Positions 26,750 to 41,500 of a DNA stretch of 64,000 nt are shown here, piece after piece. The DNA is from Phoronis australis (Eukaryota > Phoronida > Phoronidae). Within the stretch, counting starts at the first letter, position 1. Every line of letters begins with the position of its first letter. Where the stretch lies: NCBI GenBank assembly GCA_002633005.1, contig NMRA01000443.1, forward strand, positions 210,361 through 274,360. Direction: 5' to 3'. Position numbers and translations under genes: made by a program. The notes beneath the pieces are model-generated. The model was not told the DNA's origin. It made no database searches and saw nothing but the letters and a program-made list of their open reading frames with translations.

Positions 26750-26755
26750 AATAAA
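26750..26755 (+). promoter_or_regulatory. Candidate poly(A) signal for Rap1 exon B transcripts
   Basis: AATAAA about 1.6 kb after the exon B stop, within the convergent intergenic stretch. It would give a 3'UTR containing the 23-bp repeat at 25488-25607. Confidence 0.35.
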
Positions 26756-27705
26756 AATCTGTATAAAGCTACACATTATACACTATGTAATATATTCTTG
26801 ATGATGTAAACCATGGATATCTGTAAGTCTCGTACCACAGTCCGTGACCAACAAACTTAGCCCAAACCTCGGCTTGAAACCTGACAAATCAAGTGCAATA
26901 CGTCAAGTAAGTTTTCCAACTTCACACAATGTGAACTTTCATGTAGAGTACCGTGGTCACGATCCCAGGAGTTATTAAGTAAGGCTTGCACAGTTTTCGT
27001 CAAAAATAATCGTAACAAAATCTGTTTCCCTACCACGTCCGGTAATGTTCCATCAGCTGTTCGTGCAGGTATCCTAAACGTGAAATCCACTTGAACTCTG
27101 CCGTCACTACTGGGTATTCTGTTTGTGCTAAGGTCATTTTGTTACACCATCTTTGAACTGCATTTTGGGAGTCTTTTGAGATCATTATAATGCAACAAAA
27201 TCTCACAGGTTTGAAAAGTAAATGTTAAGCCTTACTAGCCAACACTAAGAGTGATTGGAAATGCACAATTCTCACAGTTTGTGTAGTGTGTTCCACATCC
27301 CACCACTACTACCTCCTGAATGGCTGGCGTCTATAAAACCACCCAAGATAAATGATATTGCTCACGTACACATCCACACAGACTTTAAAATATACATGCT
27401 ATTCAACCATTCATGGATTGAAAAGCTTCTTTAAATAACTTATGAAGAAACACGCATGTCATTTACATGGTAAATGAATCTCGTGCATGCTTTGAAACGA
27501 CAAAAATACAACTGCTAAAAATCGTCCTAACACCACAGTTATGTGACATTGAACAAAAATCTTTCTGGATGGACAACTTCCTTCAAGTTAATAGTTCTTA
27601 AAACACCAATTACTACACAGTGCTGATTTTCTTTATCACTTATACTGTAACACACAAACCACAACATTAGGCAACACTGAGGTTTTCAATATTAATGGCA
27701 GCCAT

Positions 27706-27711
27706 TTTATT
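27706..27711 (-). promoter_or_regulatory. Candidate poly(A) signal for RAD54L2
   Basis: AATAAA on the - strand (TTTATT on +), about 870 bases after the RAD54L2 stop at 28578. Several AT-rich variants occur nearby, so the exact site is uncertain. Confidence 0.3.
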
Positions 27712-28577
27712 AATTGTGACCACTAGGCTGATGCTTCAGAATGACTGGATCATTCAAACATGTCAACAACAAAAGATGTCTATGCTAAGGCTAGCATTTT
27801 GCACGTCTGAACATATCACATTAATGTAATGCACGATTTTGTTAAGTTTGTTGACCCACAGAACACATGCTGTTTACATTGTACAAGCCGTGATTTCTCA
27901 CCGCGTCTTGTGACAACCGTCGATAAAAGCACCCAAGGTTGACCTGGCCACTGACCTCACAGACTGCCTCCAGCCACGCTAACTTGGCATTTGCCATACA
28001 GGTTTTATAAACTGGGACCCTGTAGGAGGTCGAATGTTTTTAACCAAAATTTAAAACATCTCTTTACACTACTTAACCACCAAGGCAATAATACTGACTT
28101 GCTGAGCAGTCTCCAATCACAAATAAATTATATCTACTAACTATGACTGTCAATTGCATTGCACTTTTACAACAATTCGCTAAATACACTTAGTAAATAA
28201 TATAATACACAACAAAAAGTGTCGCACAAAACGCATACTCTGCTTTAGTTGCCTTATTTGTTTCTCTGACAAGGGGTCACTTAAACTGTGGAACTTAAGT
28301 GTTAAAGTAAAATGTAATCTTATCAAACGTGGAAGTGAAGTGTTAAAGTCAAATATAATCTTATCAAAAGAAACCTCAAGTAACCAATTTCTATTGAAAT
28401 GAAAAAATTCTGATTTGTAAGTTAACCGTCTCTGTTTCATACTACAGGAAATAACATAAAACTTCCTTTATCTTGCAGTTGTTTCATTCGAAACAAATGA
28501 CATAACATGATTACACATTAAAGTAAATGTATCTTCAATTACTAGGAAGAACTCATCAGTAAGCTGTCGTGAACAAT

Positions 28578-29518
28578 TCATGAGGAGGTCATTGAACCAT
28601 TCCTGTTAGCGACCCCGCCAAAAGTCTTTATCTCACTAGGGTTCGTGACCCCAGCAAAGTTCATGACCCCACTGGGGTTGGTGACCACAGCTGAGGCCAT
28701 AACCTCATTTGAGTCTGTGGCTGTGACTGGAATAGTATTAAGAACACCACTGGGATTACTTCCTAGTGGACTGCTCAGGGAACTACTCCATGGATTATCA
28801 AAACTCTGTCGAGACGCGTACGAGGTCATATTGTCTTGAACAGGTTGTCCACGTTTTGAAATGCAGTTTGCTGCCTGAGATCCGTATCCGGTGATGTTTT
28901 GAGCTAGCGTGCTTCTCAATATGCTGTCTGAAGGAACGCCAGCTGAAGAGCTGTGGGTAGTGCCTATACTACTTAGGCTGGGGAACTGTGACATGGGAAC
29001 AGAGTCCTGGTGAGATGACCCAACAGCAGAGAATGGAGCACCATTGTAACCATTGTATTGATCTTGATTTAGCAATGAATTAGACCATGAACTGAATCCA
29101 TCTGACTGTGTCGAGCTTGGTGGGTTGTGACTGCTCATGAAATCATGCGGCTGAACCGGCATCTGATATCTGCTAAGTCCAGGGTAGGCGGACACTTGTC
29201 GATTCAGTAATTCAACAGAGGCAGGCAGAGCTTGGGTGGTCGGGTGTGAGTTGAAGCCCATCGTGGGCATGCCGTAAGGGTAACTTGGTGATCCTAGCTC
29301 GCTGTGACTAGTTGGCATGCCGATATCGTGGTTCAAGTAGGACTGTTGCTGTGGTAACTGTTGCTGTGGTAACTGTTGCTGTGGTAACTGTTGCTGTGGT
29401 AACTGTTGCTGTGGTAACTGTTGCTGTGGTAATTGCTGTTGCTGTGACAGCCCAGAAGTGGACTGCAGCACACGCTGTATCATGCTCCCACCACTTGTTG
29501 AGTTACTACGAGGTCCAT
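28578..29518 (-). CDS. RAD54L2: RAD54L2 last exon (Gln-rich, low-complexity C-terminus)
   Basis: 312 codons and TGA at 28580-28578. Rich in Ser, Gln, Pro and Gly, with six LPQQQ repeats coded by a 15-bp tandem repeat (29343-29446). Near the end are Asn-Pro-Ser-Gly repeats (NPSGV). It shows little direct similarity to the human tail and seems to evolve freely. Confidence 0.88.
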
Positions 29519-32500
29519 CTGCAACACCAGAGATTTAATTGAAATGACAATTAGTTAGAAGACAGGAAGACTATACACACAGCAGTATGATTGTACCTCT
29601 CCTACACATGATCTAGGAGAGCCTTATTGAAAGGAATATCACACAGCTGAAGAGGTTAACTTCTTTCAAAATATAACAAAGATGTACAACAAAGATATAA
29701 GTAAGACATGCAAGGCCATGGCTTAATATTTGAGAATGTCGACATATTTCACCAAACAACCACGATCGCTTCCAACATGTGAAGTTTTGGTTTTGCAATT
29801 TATTCAGAATTTGCATTGAGTTGTCTTCGGCAGTCAACAATTTTGATCACATTTAAAGAGTGCAACTCCGGGTGATTTGAGATGTAAATATCTTTATTAC
29901 TAAGTCCGACAGGACATATACTTTTGTTACTCAACATAATGTGAGGTTTTGAAATATTGCCCAACATAATTGTGATGGCTGAATCACATGACTTGCGATC
30001 AGCATCTCAATTCTCCCAAGCGAGCCAATATGAACCAACAATGGAGCACATATCCAATTTTCACAAAAAAAAACTTGGCAATCCCTTTCAATGTAAACAG
30101 TGAACTTGGAGAGGATAGTGATGACAACAAAGTTAGCTACAATGAACTGGAATGACTGCAAGTGTCAATCATGTGTGAAGTCACTCCAGAATGGGTGGGG
30201 CAAACACGCCATGACAGCGCAACACGTTGGGCAAGAAACTAATTGATAACTAATACCTGATAACATTTTTAAGTTTCCATGTGCACTTATTCGATACACT
30301 GATTCATACGCCAAATGCATTGGGTGACTTTTTCGACCAATCAGAAGCGTTCGAGCGTGAACCGTAAATAACGAGTGAATGGCAGGACATTTTGATGTTT
30401 AGTAAGTCGGGGAAATATGTTGAGTAGTTTATTTAACATCAGCATTGACACCTGAATTTGTACTTTAATCGCAGCGATCATGACCGATTAGCAGAAAATG
30501 CATAATGACTGGCCCTATATCAAAATAAGAGGACGTGACCTTATAATTAGCATTTCTGGAAGGTCCCAGAAAATGCTTTATTTCACCTATAATGCCATGG
30601 CTTTATATATACAATTTTATGATATAGTCTAACACTTACGTGAGTATCAATAAGCAAAAAGCAAAAATCTAAACCCATTAACTTCAGTTTCTGAAGCGAG
30701 AGTGAATAGGAGTATTTTAAATCCCATATGGGTGGTGCTCACTCACACAGCGGAGTCGACTGTACCACTGCAGGTTAAGTGGCCTGCCCAATGGCACACC
30801 CACACAGCTACAGCAACCAGGGATTGAACACATGACCTTTCAGTTGAGAGTACGTCAGACGTACCCAGGAGTCATATTAACACCAACCAGTACTACATAC
30901 AACAACAACTAAATCCTCACCGCTACTTGACATAATGGGTTGAGTACTGCCACTGCAAGCTTGACTCATGACCATGCCACCACCATCCTTCTCGGCATTC
31001 TTTCGCACTGCAAAAATTCGCCCCGACATGGTACGCAGGTAAACCCCCTTGGGTGTTTTGATAACGAAGACTTTCTCACCAGCTGCAATCTTGTCGGCAC
31101 CGGCATTACTGGCTGTGTTTGTTCCAGGCAAAACAATTTCTGTAGTGGCAAAATTCTAAGATATATGGTGCGAAGAGAGACTAGACAGACAACACAAGAA
31201 GTGACACATGCTACACAGCTGGTGGTGTGACATCTGGTGGAGAAAAGATCCAACTATGTACCAATTGAAATGTGTTGAATGTGAAAATAACTACACTAAA
31301 GAATGTAACGAAGAACTGCATTGATGAAAAAAGGACACTGTAACGAGAAAATCCTTGTGGTTCATGAGAGAGGAAAATTGTCTTTCCCATAGTATACAGT
31401 ATTGTTTACGTTTTAGCAAAAAATTGAGATAAGTTCCACATGCTCAGTACACAGCAACACTGGCCAATCACATCAACTTAACCTTCCAGTTGCCGGGTCC
31501 AGGAGACACAGGGACAGTCATACCTGTGGTGGTGATAATCTGTTGTACAGACACTCCAGGTCTGCTGATAGGTGGCGCTGTGGGCTGAGGTATAGGTGTT
31601 GACATCATTGGTCTCACACTAGACAAACTAGACAGGTTGCTGCTGTTGTAGTACCTGGAAATGTGAAGGTGGGCTCATAAGAAAGGGAACATGGAAGTGT
31701 AAGAAAGAAGATAATTATGCAGTCATTATATTTGCAGTACAACACAAAAGTAATCACAGACAGAAAAATAGAAGATCATCTCCAAACAGGAATGGAATGA
31801 CTAAATCTTATTTTGAAGAACGGATTTCTTTCCTTGGTCTTCCCATGGCAGCTTTTTGTTGCATTTAATCAAAATTATAATCCATCTACGTACAATAAGA
31901 AAGCTTGTAGCAGTTATTTAATGTTAAAATTTTTGTCAAACAGTTTTTTATAACGGAATTTTTGGTTTTGCACAGATGTTTCATCAATTTTCACGTGGCA
32001 ACATTCAGTTAGCTATTTTTGAAAACTGCTCAAGGTAAAAGCTCGACAGAATAAAAAGTTCACCTTCTGCTACTTTCCAAAGACTACTAACATGTTGTGA
32101 ATAAAAAACAAAACATTTTACCTATGACATAGAACTTAAATATTTAGTGCTATTTTTTACAGAAAAACGGAAGAATCAAAATTTCACTTGTGTGCCGCAC
32201 TGTACCCTAAATTAGCGAGACTGTACATGTCTAAGACAGCATCAGACTTTCAGTACATGTGAACAAAGAAAAGTACAAACTTGCTATAGATGGGGTTCAA
32301 CATGGGCTGTGGTGGCGGTGGAGGTGGCTGGTTGGGCTTGGAGTAGAACGCTGAGTACGAGGGCCGCGTGTATGATACGTTCAGTCTCTTCTCTCGCTCA
32401 TACGCCATCTTGGCAATGCGCTTTTCTGCTTTTGATAGCTTGTAGTCTTTACGGTCGATGAGCAGAGATTCATGGGTAAAAGGTTCCTGCAGAATGTAAC

Positions 32501-35500
32501 AGTGACAGGTTAATAAATGAACAAGTCAAAATGTCATTGAATCAAAAACAAATATTCCGAGAAAGAAAATGCCCAACCACGACCCCAAAAGACTGTTGGA
32601 TCACAAGCAAGCTTGGCAAACAATCTGCAGTTCATTATCATGATGATTGTAAACATGCATGGACGTTTAAATGGCTATCTTGAAGGCTCTCAAAACTATT
32701 GTTTGCTGTGGTGAAGTAGTAATCAAAGTGGTGACTGGTGATTTAACTGCAATGTGAATGCCAACAAGCACTTAACATAGAGATAATGATCTCTTTAATG
32801 TTAACACAGTTAATATGTTAATTGGCTGCTATGGTTAGGCAGTGATAACATTCAAACCTTGGTAATCCAGTGTCCATTCCTGACGAGAACATCACAGAGA
32901 ACCGGGTCACCTGTCTTTTCAGCACAGTTCTGAAAGTCTATAACCGGCAAGTCTTTGTCCTGCAGAAGTAACAAAGGTCACATTCATGTCATAGCTTGAC
33001 CATATATCTACACCTAAGGCTGACACAAAAAGCGAAATTCTGCTTGATTAAGATTGCTACACAAAAGCAGAGACAAAGACATTTTTATACTATTACCAGC
33101 ATGGAGTGAAGATGTCATAAAACAACATTTGGTCAAGTTTCCATTATTTGCAGCAAGGTATTCAGCCTTTGAAAAATGGAAAAATGAACATTTTGGCAAT
33201 TATTTTTGTGTGAAATAAGTTGAGGATTACAGTTGTTAATAAAAACAAAACCATGATGTCTCCGCAACAAACAATCATTTGTCCAAAAATTAGCCCAGGC
33301 AACAAAAACACTAGGCATTATATACTCACAGTGGTCAATTCTCCATTTTGCTTCTATTGTGCAAGAAAGGTAGCAACCTGAGACACCTTACATTTCATAT
33401 TGTTGCACAAATGTCAGTCTTGTGAATTGGTATCACTTGTGACAAATAAAGTTTGATTTGTGATCAATAGTGAACAATTGGCCAGAGTGCACCCGTACAA
33501 ATGATGCATCACATTGGACCAATCGGATCAAATGATGCATCACATTGGACCAATCAGATCAAATGATGCATCACATTGGACCAATCAGATCAGTCAGTTG
33601 TACCCGCATGTTGACACAATCATGTCTTGTTGCATAAGAAACATTAGGTAATTGGCTGTGTCCTCTAGCGACAAAACTGCAGGAAGTGAACAACCTTTTA
33701 CGCAGGTTTTAGTGATGCAATATGGGTAAGATAACACACACTTGTAGTGCTGGCTTATATAGGAAATGAGATTGCCTAAACCATTGACAGTTTTCACAAA
33801 CACTCCAAGAAACAAGCAGAAAAATTTTAACTTGTAACAAATTGCGTTCAAGAGAGCTGTTTAATCCTAAATTGTTTCTCACAGAGACAAATGTAACACC
33901 TCATAACACCACTTTTTGTCATGAATGTTCTACGCTCACAAACTCCTAGAAAGAGATGTTTACAAACCTCATACTGTAGAAGAGTGTCCACTTCTTTCCG
34001 GGTGAAATTGTTCTGTGGCTGAAGCTCGTCCACAACCCGATCTGCAACAGGGACAGTAACAATTAACAAGCCAACAACACCACGCAGTTGAGATAGTTGA
34101 GAATGAACTTGAACGTAAACTGTTATTGACACTGAATTCCAAAGCCGTGTCGTCACTGCAGAATGGTTTTCACCGGGATGAGGTACGTGAAAATCACCAG
34201 GTGGCGCTAGTGAAATAACTGTCCAGACTGTAGAAATGTAAAGATTCAGGTCACGTTCTTAGAGGACTCTATCTACAACAACACCACCTAGTGATGATAG
34301 AGTGAAACTATCAAGTGTAATCACCAAAGCTCCCCAACAGTATACTGTGCTGAACAAAAAGTTAACTGACATGTTTTTGTCCATGTGGCACACACAATCA
34401 GCGCTCAATTACAAACAGTTCCCGCTTGAGTTTTGCGACAGGGTACAGGAAAATTAAATTAAATTAAATTAAATTTGACCAAATGAGTTGAAAAGCATGT
34501 CGGCTGTTACATGATTTTCAAACATCAACAAAAGGGCATCAAGAGACAACGGCTATAACTGACCAGTTATAACACTAGGAGTTTTTCGAAAGTTCAAGTG
34601 AAAAATAAGACAAGCACAACCTGCACTCAGAACGAGTGTGATTACACAAGTGACGTATTTCAATAGCAAGTAGTTTGTTATGATTTTCTTTCTGTTTGTT
34701 AGAAGGATCAAAGTTCTGAATTACAGCAAGCGTACACTGTCTTTATGTGTCAAACGGTGAAATTAGGTTTAGTGTGGAGCTCACAAGCAATATTTTGAGG
34801 TGCTAAACTACATCAAATTTGTTTGATCTTAAAAGTTGCAGATTTTTGCTCTGCCAAATGGTACATGCAGTAATGCTTTAACTACTTGATAGTAAGACTA
34901 ACATTAAAGATGGTACGTACCAGACATTAGTAAGACTAACACTAAAGATGGTACGAACCAGACATTAGTAAGACTAATATTAAAGATGGTTCGTACCAGA
35001 CATTAGTAAGACTAACACTAGAGATGGTACGTACCACACATTAGTAAGACTAACACTGAAGATGTTACGTACCAGACATTAGTAAGACTAACACTAAAGA
35101 TGGTACGTACCAGACATTAGTAAGACTAACACTAGAGATGGTTCGTACCAGACATTAGTAAGACTAACACTAGAGATGGTACGTACAAGACATTAGTAAG
35201 ACTAAACTAAAGATGGTTCGTACCAGACATTAGTAAGACTAACACTAGAGATGGTACATACCAGACATTCCCTGCTTGTTCACTTGTCGATCGTAGATCT
35301 TTTTCTCCATCGTGTTGTCCGTGACGAAGCGATATATGAAGCATGGCCGCACCTGTCCATACCTGTACACGCGACAGATGGCTTGGCAGTCGTGACACGG
35401 ATTCCAAGAGGCGTCAAATACAACAACACGATTGGCTCCCACCAGATTGATACCAAGGCAACCAGCTCTAGAATGGCGGAGAAAGTATTGATGAATCTGA

Positions 35501-38500
35501 GGGCACAATGGTGAGGAAAAAAATATTAAGAAATGAAATAAATTTGACAAGCCAACAAATGGATTGACATGTTTGGTAACCTCGTGACGTTTAAATCACA
35601 ATTTCAATAATACTGTGTTACACAGCAAATAATTTAGTAAAAATCATATCACATTTTCGATAACACGCAGTAGATCCTAAAATTAATAAGATAAAATGAC
35701 CAGGAATTCCTGTCATGACAACAGAGTGCAAACTGAAATCTCCGTCATGACAGCCGAGTACAAGTAGTGTAAATGACCATCGGAATAGTAGTAACAATTA
35801 AGCATGACAGGTAGTCATGGTAAAGACACAGAATTATGAGCGTGTGCTACATAATATGTGCAATAGTGTACAAAGACTAGATACCTTCGGCTCAGTGATA
35901 ACTCAGTGGTAATTAAATTAACATTTCAATTGAATTTCTCCTACTGATTACTGAAATAGTAAAAAAGTAATGGAACTAAAAATGTTTTGTAAATTAAAAG
36001 AACGCCTAACATTCATAAGTACCAATACACAGAAAATTTGAAAGTGCGGATTAAACCAGTAATTCACTAAACACACACTGCTGAGCCTTTAACAGCAGAT
36101 ACTGCTGAGCCTTTAACAGCAGATACTGCTGAGCCTTTAACAGCAGATACTGCTGAGCCGTTAACAGCAGATACTGCTGAGCCTTTAACAGCAGATACTG
36201 CTGAGCCTTTAACAGCAGATACTGCAGAGCCTTTAACAGCAGATACTGCTGAGCCTTTAACAGCAGATAATGCTGAGCCTTTAACAGCAGATACTGCTGA
36301 GTCTTTAACAGCAGATAGTGCTGAGCCTTTAACAACAGATACTGCTAAGCCTTTAGCAGCAGATACTGCTGAGCCTTTAGCAGCAGATACTGCTGAGCCT
36401 TTAACAGCAGATACTGCTGAGCCTTTAACAGCAGATACTGCTGAGTCTTTAACAACAGATAGTGCTGAGCCTTTAACAGCAGATACTGCTGAGCCTTTAA
36501 CAACAGATACTGCTGAGCCTTTAACAACAGATAGTGCTGAGCCTTTAACAGCAGATTCTGCTGAGCCTTTAGCAGCAGATACTGCTGAGCCTTTAATAAC
36601 AGACCTTCCAAGAGAAGATACGCACCTTGTTGACAGTAGAAATAGACAACAGTTCTTGTTCTCAGGCTCATTGAACTGGTTTATCAACTTCTCTCGTTCC
36701 ATAGACGAAGTGCTGCCATCTAGCCCTGTAGAGAATCAACTAAACTGTAGTACCAATCAGTGTACCTGTACAACTAAAACTGGGAACTAACGCACAAAAT
36801 AAACTGTTGATTTGGACCACTTACCATAATGTCCTTTAGACAACTTTGATTTAAGGGCTTCAAAAGATCGCAAAGTTTGATATTGCTCGAGACCAAACTC
36901 TACAACTTGGCTTGCCACGGCACGTCATTTTATGCATGGTCTTAAGGAATAAGGAATCATCAGTTCTTTGCCTAGTTACCCATAAATCACTTCCATCTGA
37001 GTAAGCAACAAGTAGACATCAAAGTCAAAGTAGACACCAGTTTTGCGGCGACAAAAGTGGTCTAAATCAAAGTTTGTTTCTTCAACGAAAAATGAATTCA
37101 TGACTTTAAGATAGACACATGCTTGTGGAAAGACACAGCAGTGAATGTGACACCTAAAAGTGGAAAATTTTCATGTGATGCCTGAATATTGTCTTCTTTT
37201 ACATTTTCTTCGTTCATACCAGAGTATGAATCAACATGGATCATAAATTAATGTTCTGATATAAAAGAAACATTCAAAACTAAAAAACTAAATGGCTTGC
37301 TTGGTTCAATTGAACTCATTGAAGTGAGGTCTCATTTAATCAAAGCCATGGTCAAGTGTGCGAGAACTAAGTTCTTTTCCAGCAATTTGAAAACACGAGT
37401 TCCTCACAAAGATAAATTACACACACTATGTTACATTTTAAAAGTTCCACACAGTGCTAACTAGGTAAAGCCAAAGTTCCACACAGCGCTAACTAGGTCA
37501 AGTCAAAGTTCCACACAGTGCTAACTAGGTCAAGTCAAACTGAAATAGATCAACTTAGCAGCAGTGAATGTTTCCGTTAAAAGTTAGCCATGAACTACAA
37601 TCACTCCATAGTGCGTAATCACAAACAAAGGGTTCCACGTCAAAGCATAAACCGAAACGATCAACAATCAAAATGTCGAGACAAGCCAATCCGCTTTACA
37701 ACACCTGTACTTGATTTAAGTCAAGAGTGACTTACTGTAGTATGTTTTACCCCTCTCCCACTTCTCGTCTAACCCTGGTAGAGGAACTTTCACTCGTGAC
37801 AATATCTCTTCAATAGTACTTAGGGTGAACAAACTTTGGCTGAAACCAAGATGAGATCGCAAATTACCTACTGCGATTAACTGGTTAAGCAGAGAACTAT
37901 ACAGCAATAAGGGTTGACAGTCTGCTGCCATACTCAGACACCTATAAATTTATTGCTACTGTACAGGGTGATTCTCTTGAACAGGCACAAATCTTTTGCT
38001 GAATTTTTTCCCAATAGAGGCAGTAACTTCCAAATTTGGCAGACAGTTAACTATGTGCTGAGTTCATAATAACGTTGAACTGTGTCCTCAAACAGCTTAC
38101 AAGTGTTTAAACACGATTTCTTTTAGGACGGCACAGAATGCTGTATAAATTCCTACCAACTTCTGTATTGCCATCGTGCATCAAAACAAACCAGTGTCAA
38201 TCAATACCTGAACACAAGAACTTTTTCTCCGATAGCCAGAGTCGACTCGATGATGTTGAAGAGTAGAACCATCTTACCACCATTTTCCATAATGTTGGGT
38301 GAATACTGATCCATGAGGGGCACAGCCTGAAACATAAATTGTAAATGTAAGAAGGTTTAGTACAATGCAGGACACTGCAATGTATTCAGAACAGTGGATC
38401 GTGCACAGGCTAACAGGACATTTGAATGTATTCATAACACTCTACTGGGCACAGACCAACAGAATTCTTAAATGAATGTATTCACAATACTATAACGTCC

Positions 38501-41500
38501 AAAGAACAACGGGATACTTGTAATGTATTCAAAACAGTGTAGCGTACACAGACCAAAGATCTCCCGTATGATCACAGTACGTGAAAACAGCTCAACTGTA
38601 GGTCCAGACAGTATAGTGTCATAAAACAACGCAAGGAATTTTCAAATATGGCCGACAATATAAAACTATCAACAAAATGGCATCAACATAAAAAGTATGC
38701 AAAAAGCAGGACAAACATACACCTTGCATCAATTATTTGAAAAGCTGCATAAGGACACGAAAACAAGGGTAAACAAACTTTCAAACACCACGATTTGCCA
38801 AGCGATGAGTAAAAAAAACAAAGAAACAAATCCTGCATCATTTTTGTTCATCTCAGGTGGATTATCTTTTCGAAACAGTGGGCAACTAAAAGAATACTGC
38901 ACCACCGACTCTAGTTCAAAAAACACAAACCAGAACCAAGTATGCTTTTCTGGCCTAAACAATCTATTTTTTCAAACTGACAGCAAATTCCTGAATTACA
39001 TAATTATTAGCAACTCAAGCACAGTGCTGCCACCTACCCAGTCATATTTGATGGCCCTTTCGTTCTCCATCAGGTCCAGTGGCTTGCTTGCTTTCTTCTT
39101 TTTCTTCTTGTCATTATCTCCCCCACTTTTTGTGGACTCTGAGTCAGCAAGGTCAAGGTCGTTGTCTGCTATCAGACCCTGTTTGTGTTGTATCACCCGA
39201 TGTAAGATGTCCGGATGGTTCCAGATCTGTTGAGATGAAACGATCAGCACTCAGTGTGAGAGTCAACATCACTCAACAGAATACAGCACACTTGGTTTTC
39301 AACACAACTGGGACATGAAAAGATCCCACGACCAAATCATCCCAAACATCGCTCAATTGAAAAAATTCACGACTTGTCATATCAAAAAAATTGAGAAAGA
39401 GGCAGCTCATTATTCACAAATTGTGACTCTAAGTGTGAAAACACTAGCCTCAACAAGATCAAGTCATGTTATGCACACAACCTGATGCATGATGACTCCG
39501 ACAATTCCACTGGGACACACGTTTCAAAGTGAATGTTTTGATTTGATATTGAATGCATCAGAAGTAATAACAGAAGGTCTGAAACAAGACAATTCAACAC
39601 ATTATTGTACCATGACATCTGTGACCAGACGAAGCTTATAGACTGTTTTGGAGCAAAATGAATAACTGGCTTACCTTACAGCAGACAGCGAAAGCCTTGA
39701 GTGGGTTGGTAGACTCTGTAGCTAACAGTCCATTCTCTAGGTAATCCATATAGACCTTGTACAGCACCCTCTGCACGGGCGACATGCGGACTAAGAGGAC
39801 GTACTCTTCCTTGGGAGGCAGGGCATCCTTTAACACCTGGTGGCTACGTCTATAGAAGCAGTAGACAATTAAAGAGTCAATGGTTATATAATGTCTTCTG
39901 TCACCACCTGGTGGTGAATGATGGTACTAACACTGGGCGGGTGGAAGACTGGGCCAAATTTTGACTCAAATGCATGTTTCTTGTGTGCACCCCAAAGTGA
40001 ACTGTAAAGAATCTAATGATTAGTATACACATTTAACAGGATGAGCATGAATTTTTGTATGAGTGTTCCATTCAAATGAAACAGAAGATCAACCATTTTA
40101 CAACTCATTGAACCTTTGACCGCTGACCTCACCTCTGTACAAATCCCTCCAACAAACTGTGCAGCACGTGTGCTCGAGCTCTCATCAGTTGGACGTCCTT
40201 TGACGTGCTGTCCTGACACTGGCCGTTGTTGATTGGTCGCTCAAACATGTTGCAGAACTCAGTTTTGGTTCCCAGGAAGTTGGGCCGGACAAAGTCGACC
40301 ATACACCAGTATTCGAGGAGGTTATTCTGCAGGGGGTATCCGGTCAACACCACACGCCGTCTAGTGGGGAAAGAGGGAAACAGAAAGTGTAATGAGTCAG
40401 ATGAAAACTGTGGTTACTGATGCACAGAATGCGTTAGTTTTTAACTGAAAGTATTCACTAAGAAATACTCAACATAACCAGACCTTTTTCTGTCAACCTC
40501 ATTGAAATCCAATGACTCAATTCAATAACTTTTGTGCGCAGACATTTTAGTTTGGGGATTTTAAACATACAACAATTCAACATAAGAGTATGTAGTAGCA
40601 TGTAGTAGTATGCAGTGATGACACACAATTAACTTTTTTCATCCTCTCCTTCGCCACAGAGACAAGATGTCATCACTACTAATGAAAATGAGTGTATGCA
40701 TAATTAACACCTAATTATAATGACATATGATAATTAGTCCACGTCATCAATGACGACTATGACAGGTAATTACAGGTAAACACTCACCTTGTTCTAATTG
40801 TCTTAAGAGCCTGAGAGATGCCTGCATGACTGTTTTTGATTCTATGGCCTTCATCACAAATGATGAGATCTGGTCCAGGGTCCAGTAAAGCAGACTGCAT
40901 ATCTGGGATGGCAAAGGCATCAATCACAACCGTGACGGTCCACAGTATCAAAGGCAAAAGTAATAGCATTCCATGGTAGATTGATAAACATATCAGTTTT
41001 TAATAGTCCGTTTTAATGACTTGTAAAATAACATCAATTAATTACCCTTGAGTGAAACTGCCAATTTTCTTCATAATAGCTAATCATTATACAGAAGTAC
41101 ATTGTAACTGCTATTCTTATCACACCTGCATGAATAACACTGGATTAGATTTTTTCTTAGCTACATGGGTGCCTATACACATAGCTAAGTGTGTGTGTGT
41201 GTGTGCGCGTGCGTGTGTCTGTGAGCATGTGTACCTGTGCGTGTGTGTCACAGCTGAATTAAATGATCATCACTTGACCAGCCGTCGACTAAACAAAAAC
41301 AAGCAATTTCATTTTCCCCGACACTAGATGGCCTTACTACAGGGCTTGGAATGACCAATGGCGAAAAACGCGGAAATTTTTACGGCCCGAAACATGCGCG
41401 CAGCCAGCCTTGAAAAGGTCGGTGTGGACCTTTTGCCGACAAAAGTCGAGAGGACTAAAACAAAAAAAACGGTACCACCTCCGGAAGCGTGCGTCTGCGT

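Larger units (their letters stand above)
25111..28577. other. Convergent intergenic/3'UTR region
   Basis: Between the Rap1 exon B stop and the RAD54L2 stop. Contains the 23-bp repeat, a C-run and single N at 26242, a hairpin element at 26476-26531 and candidate poly(A) hexamers on both strands. No coding exon recognised. Confidence 0.7.

Noticed and set aside
34891-35272. CRISPR-like array of 38-bp repeats
   Set aside because: Units are contiguous with no unique spacers, in an animal gene. The same reasoning applies to the arrays at 36077, 46512 and 48599.
35468-35496. Alternative acceptor at 35497 for RAD54L2 exon 15
   Set aside because: It would insert about ten residues (IHQYFLRHS-) and shift the join so that the invariant STRAG motif is not formed. 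The site at 35468 gives LLSTRAGCLG exactly.
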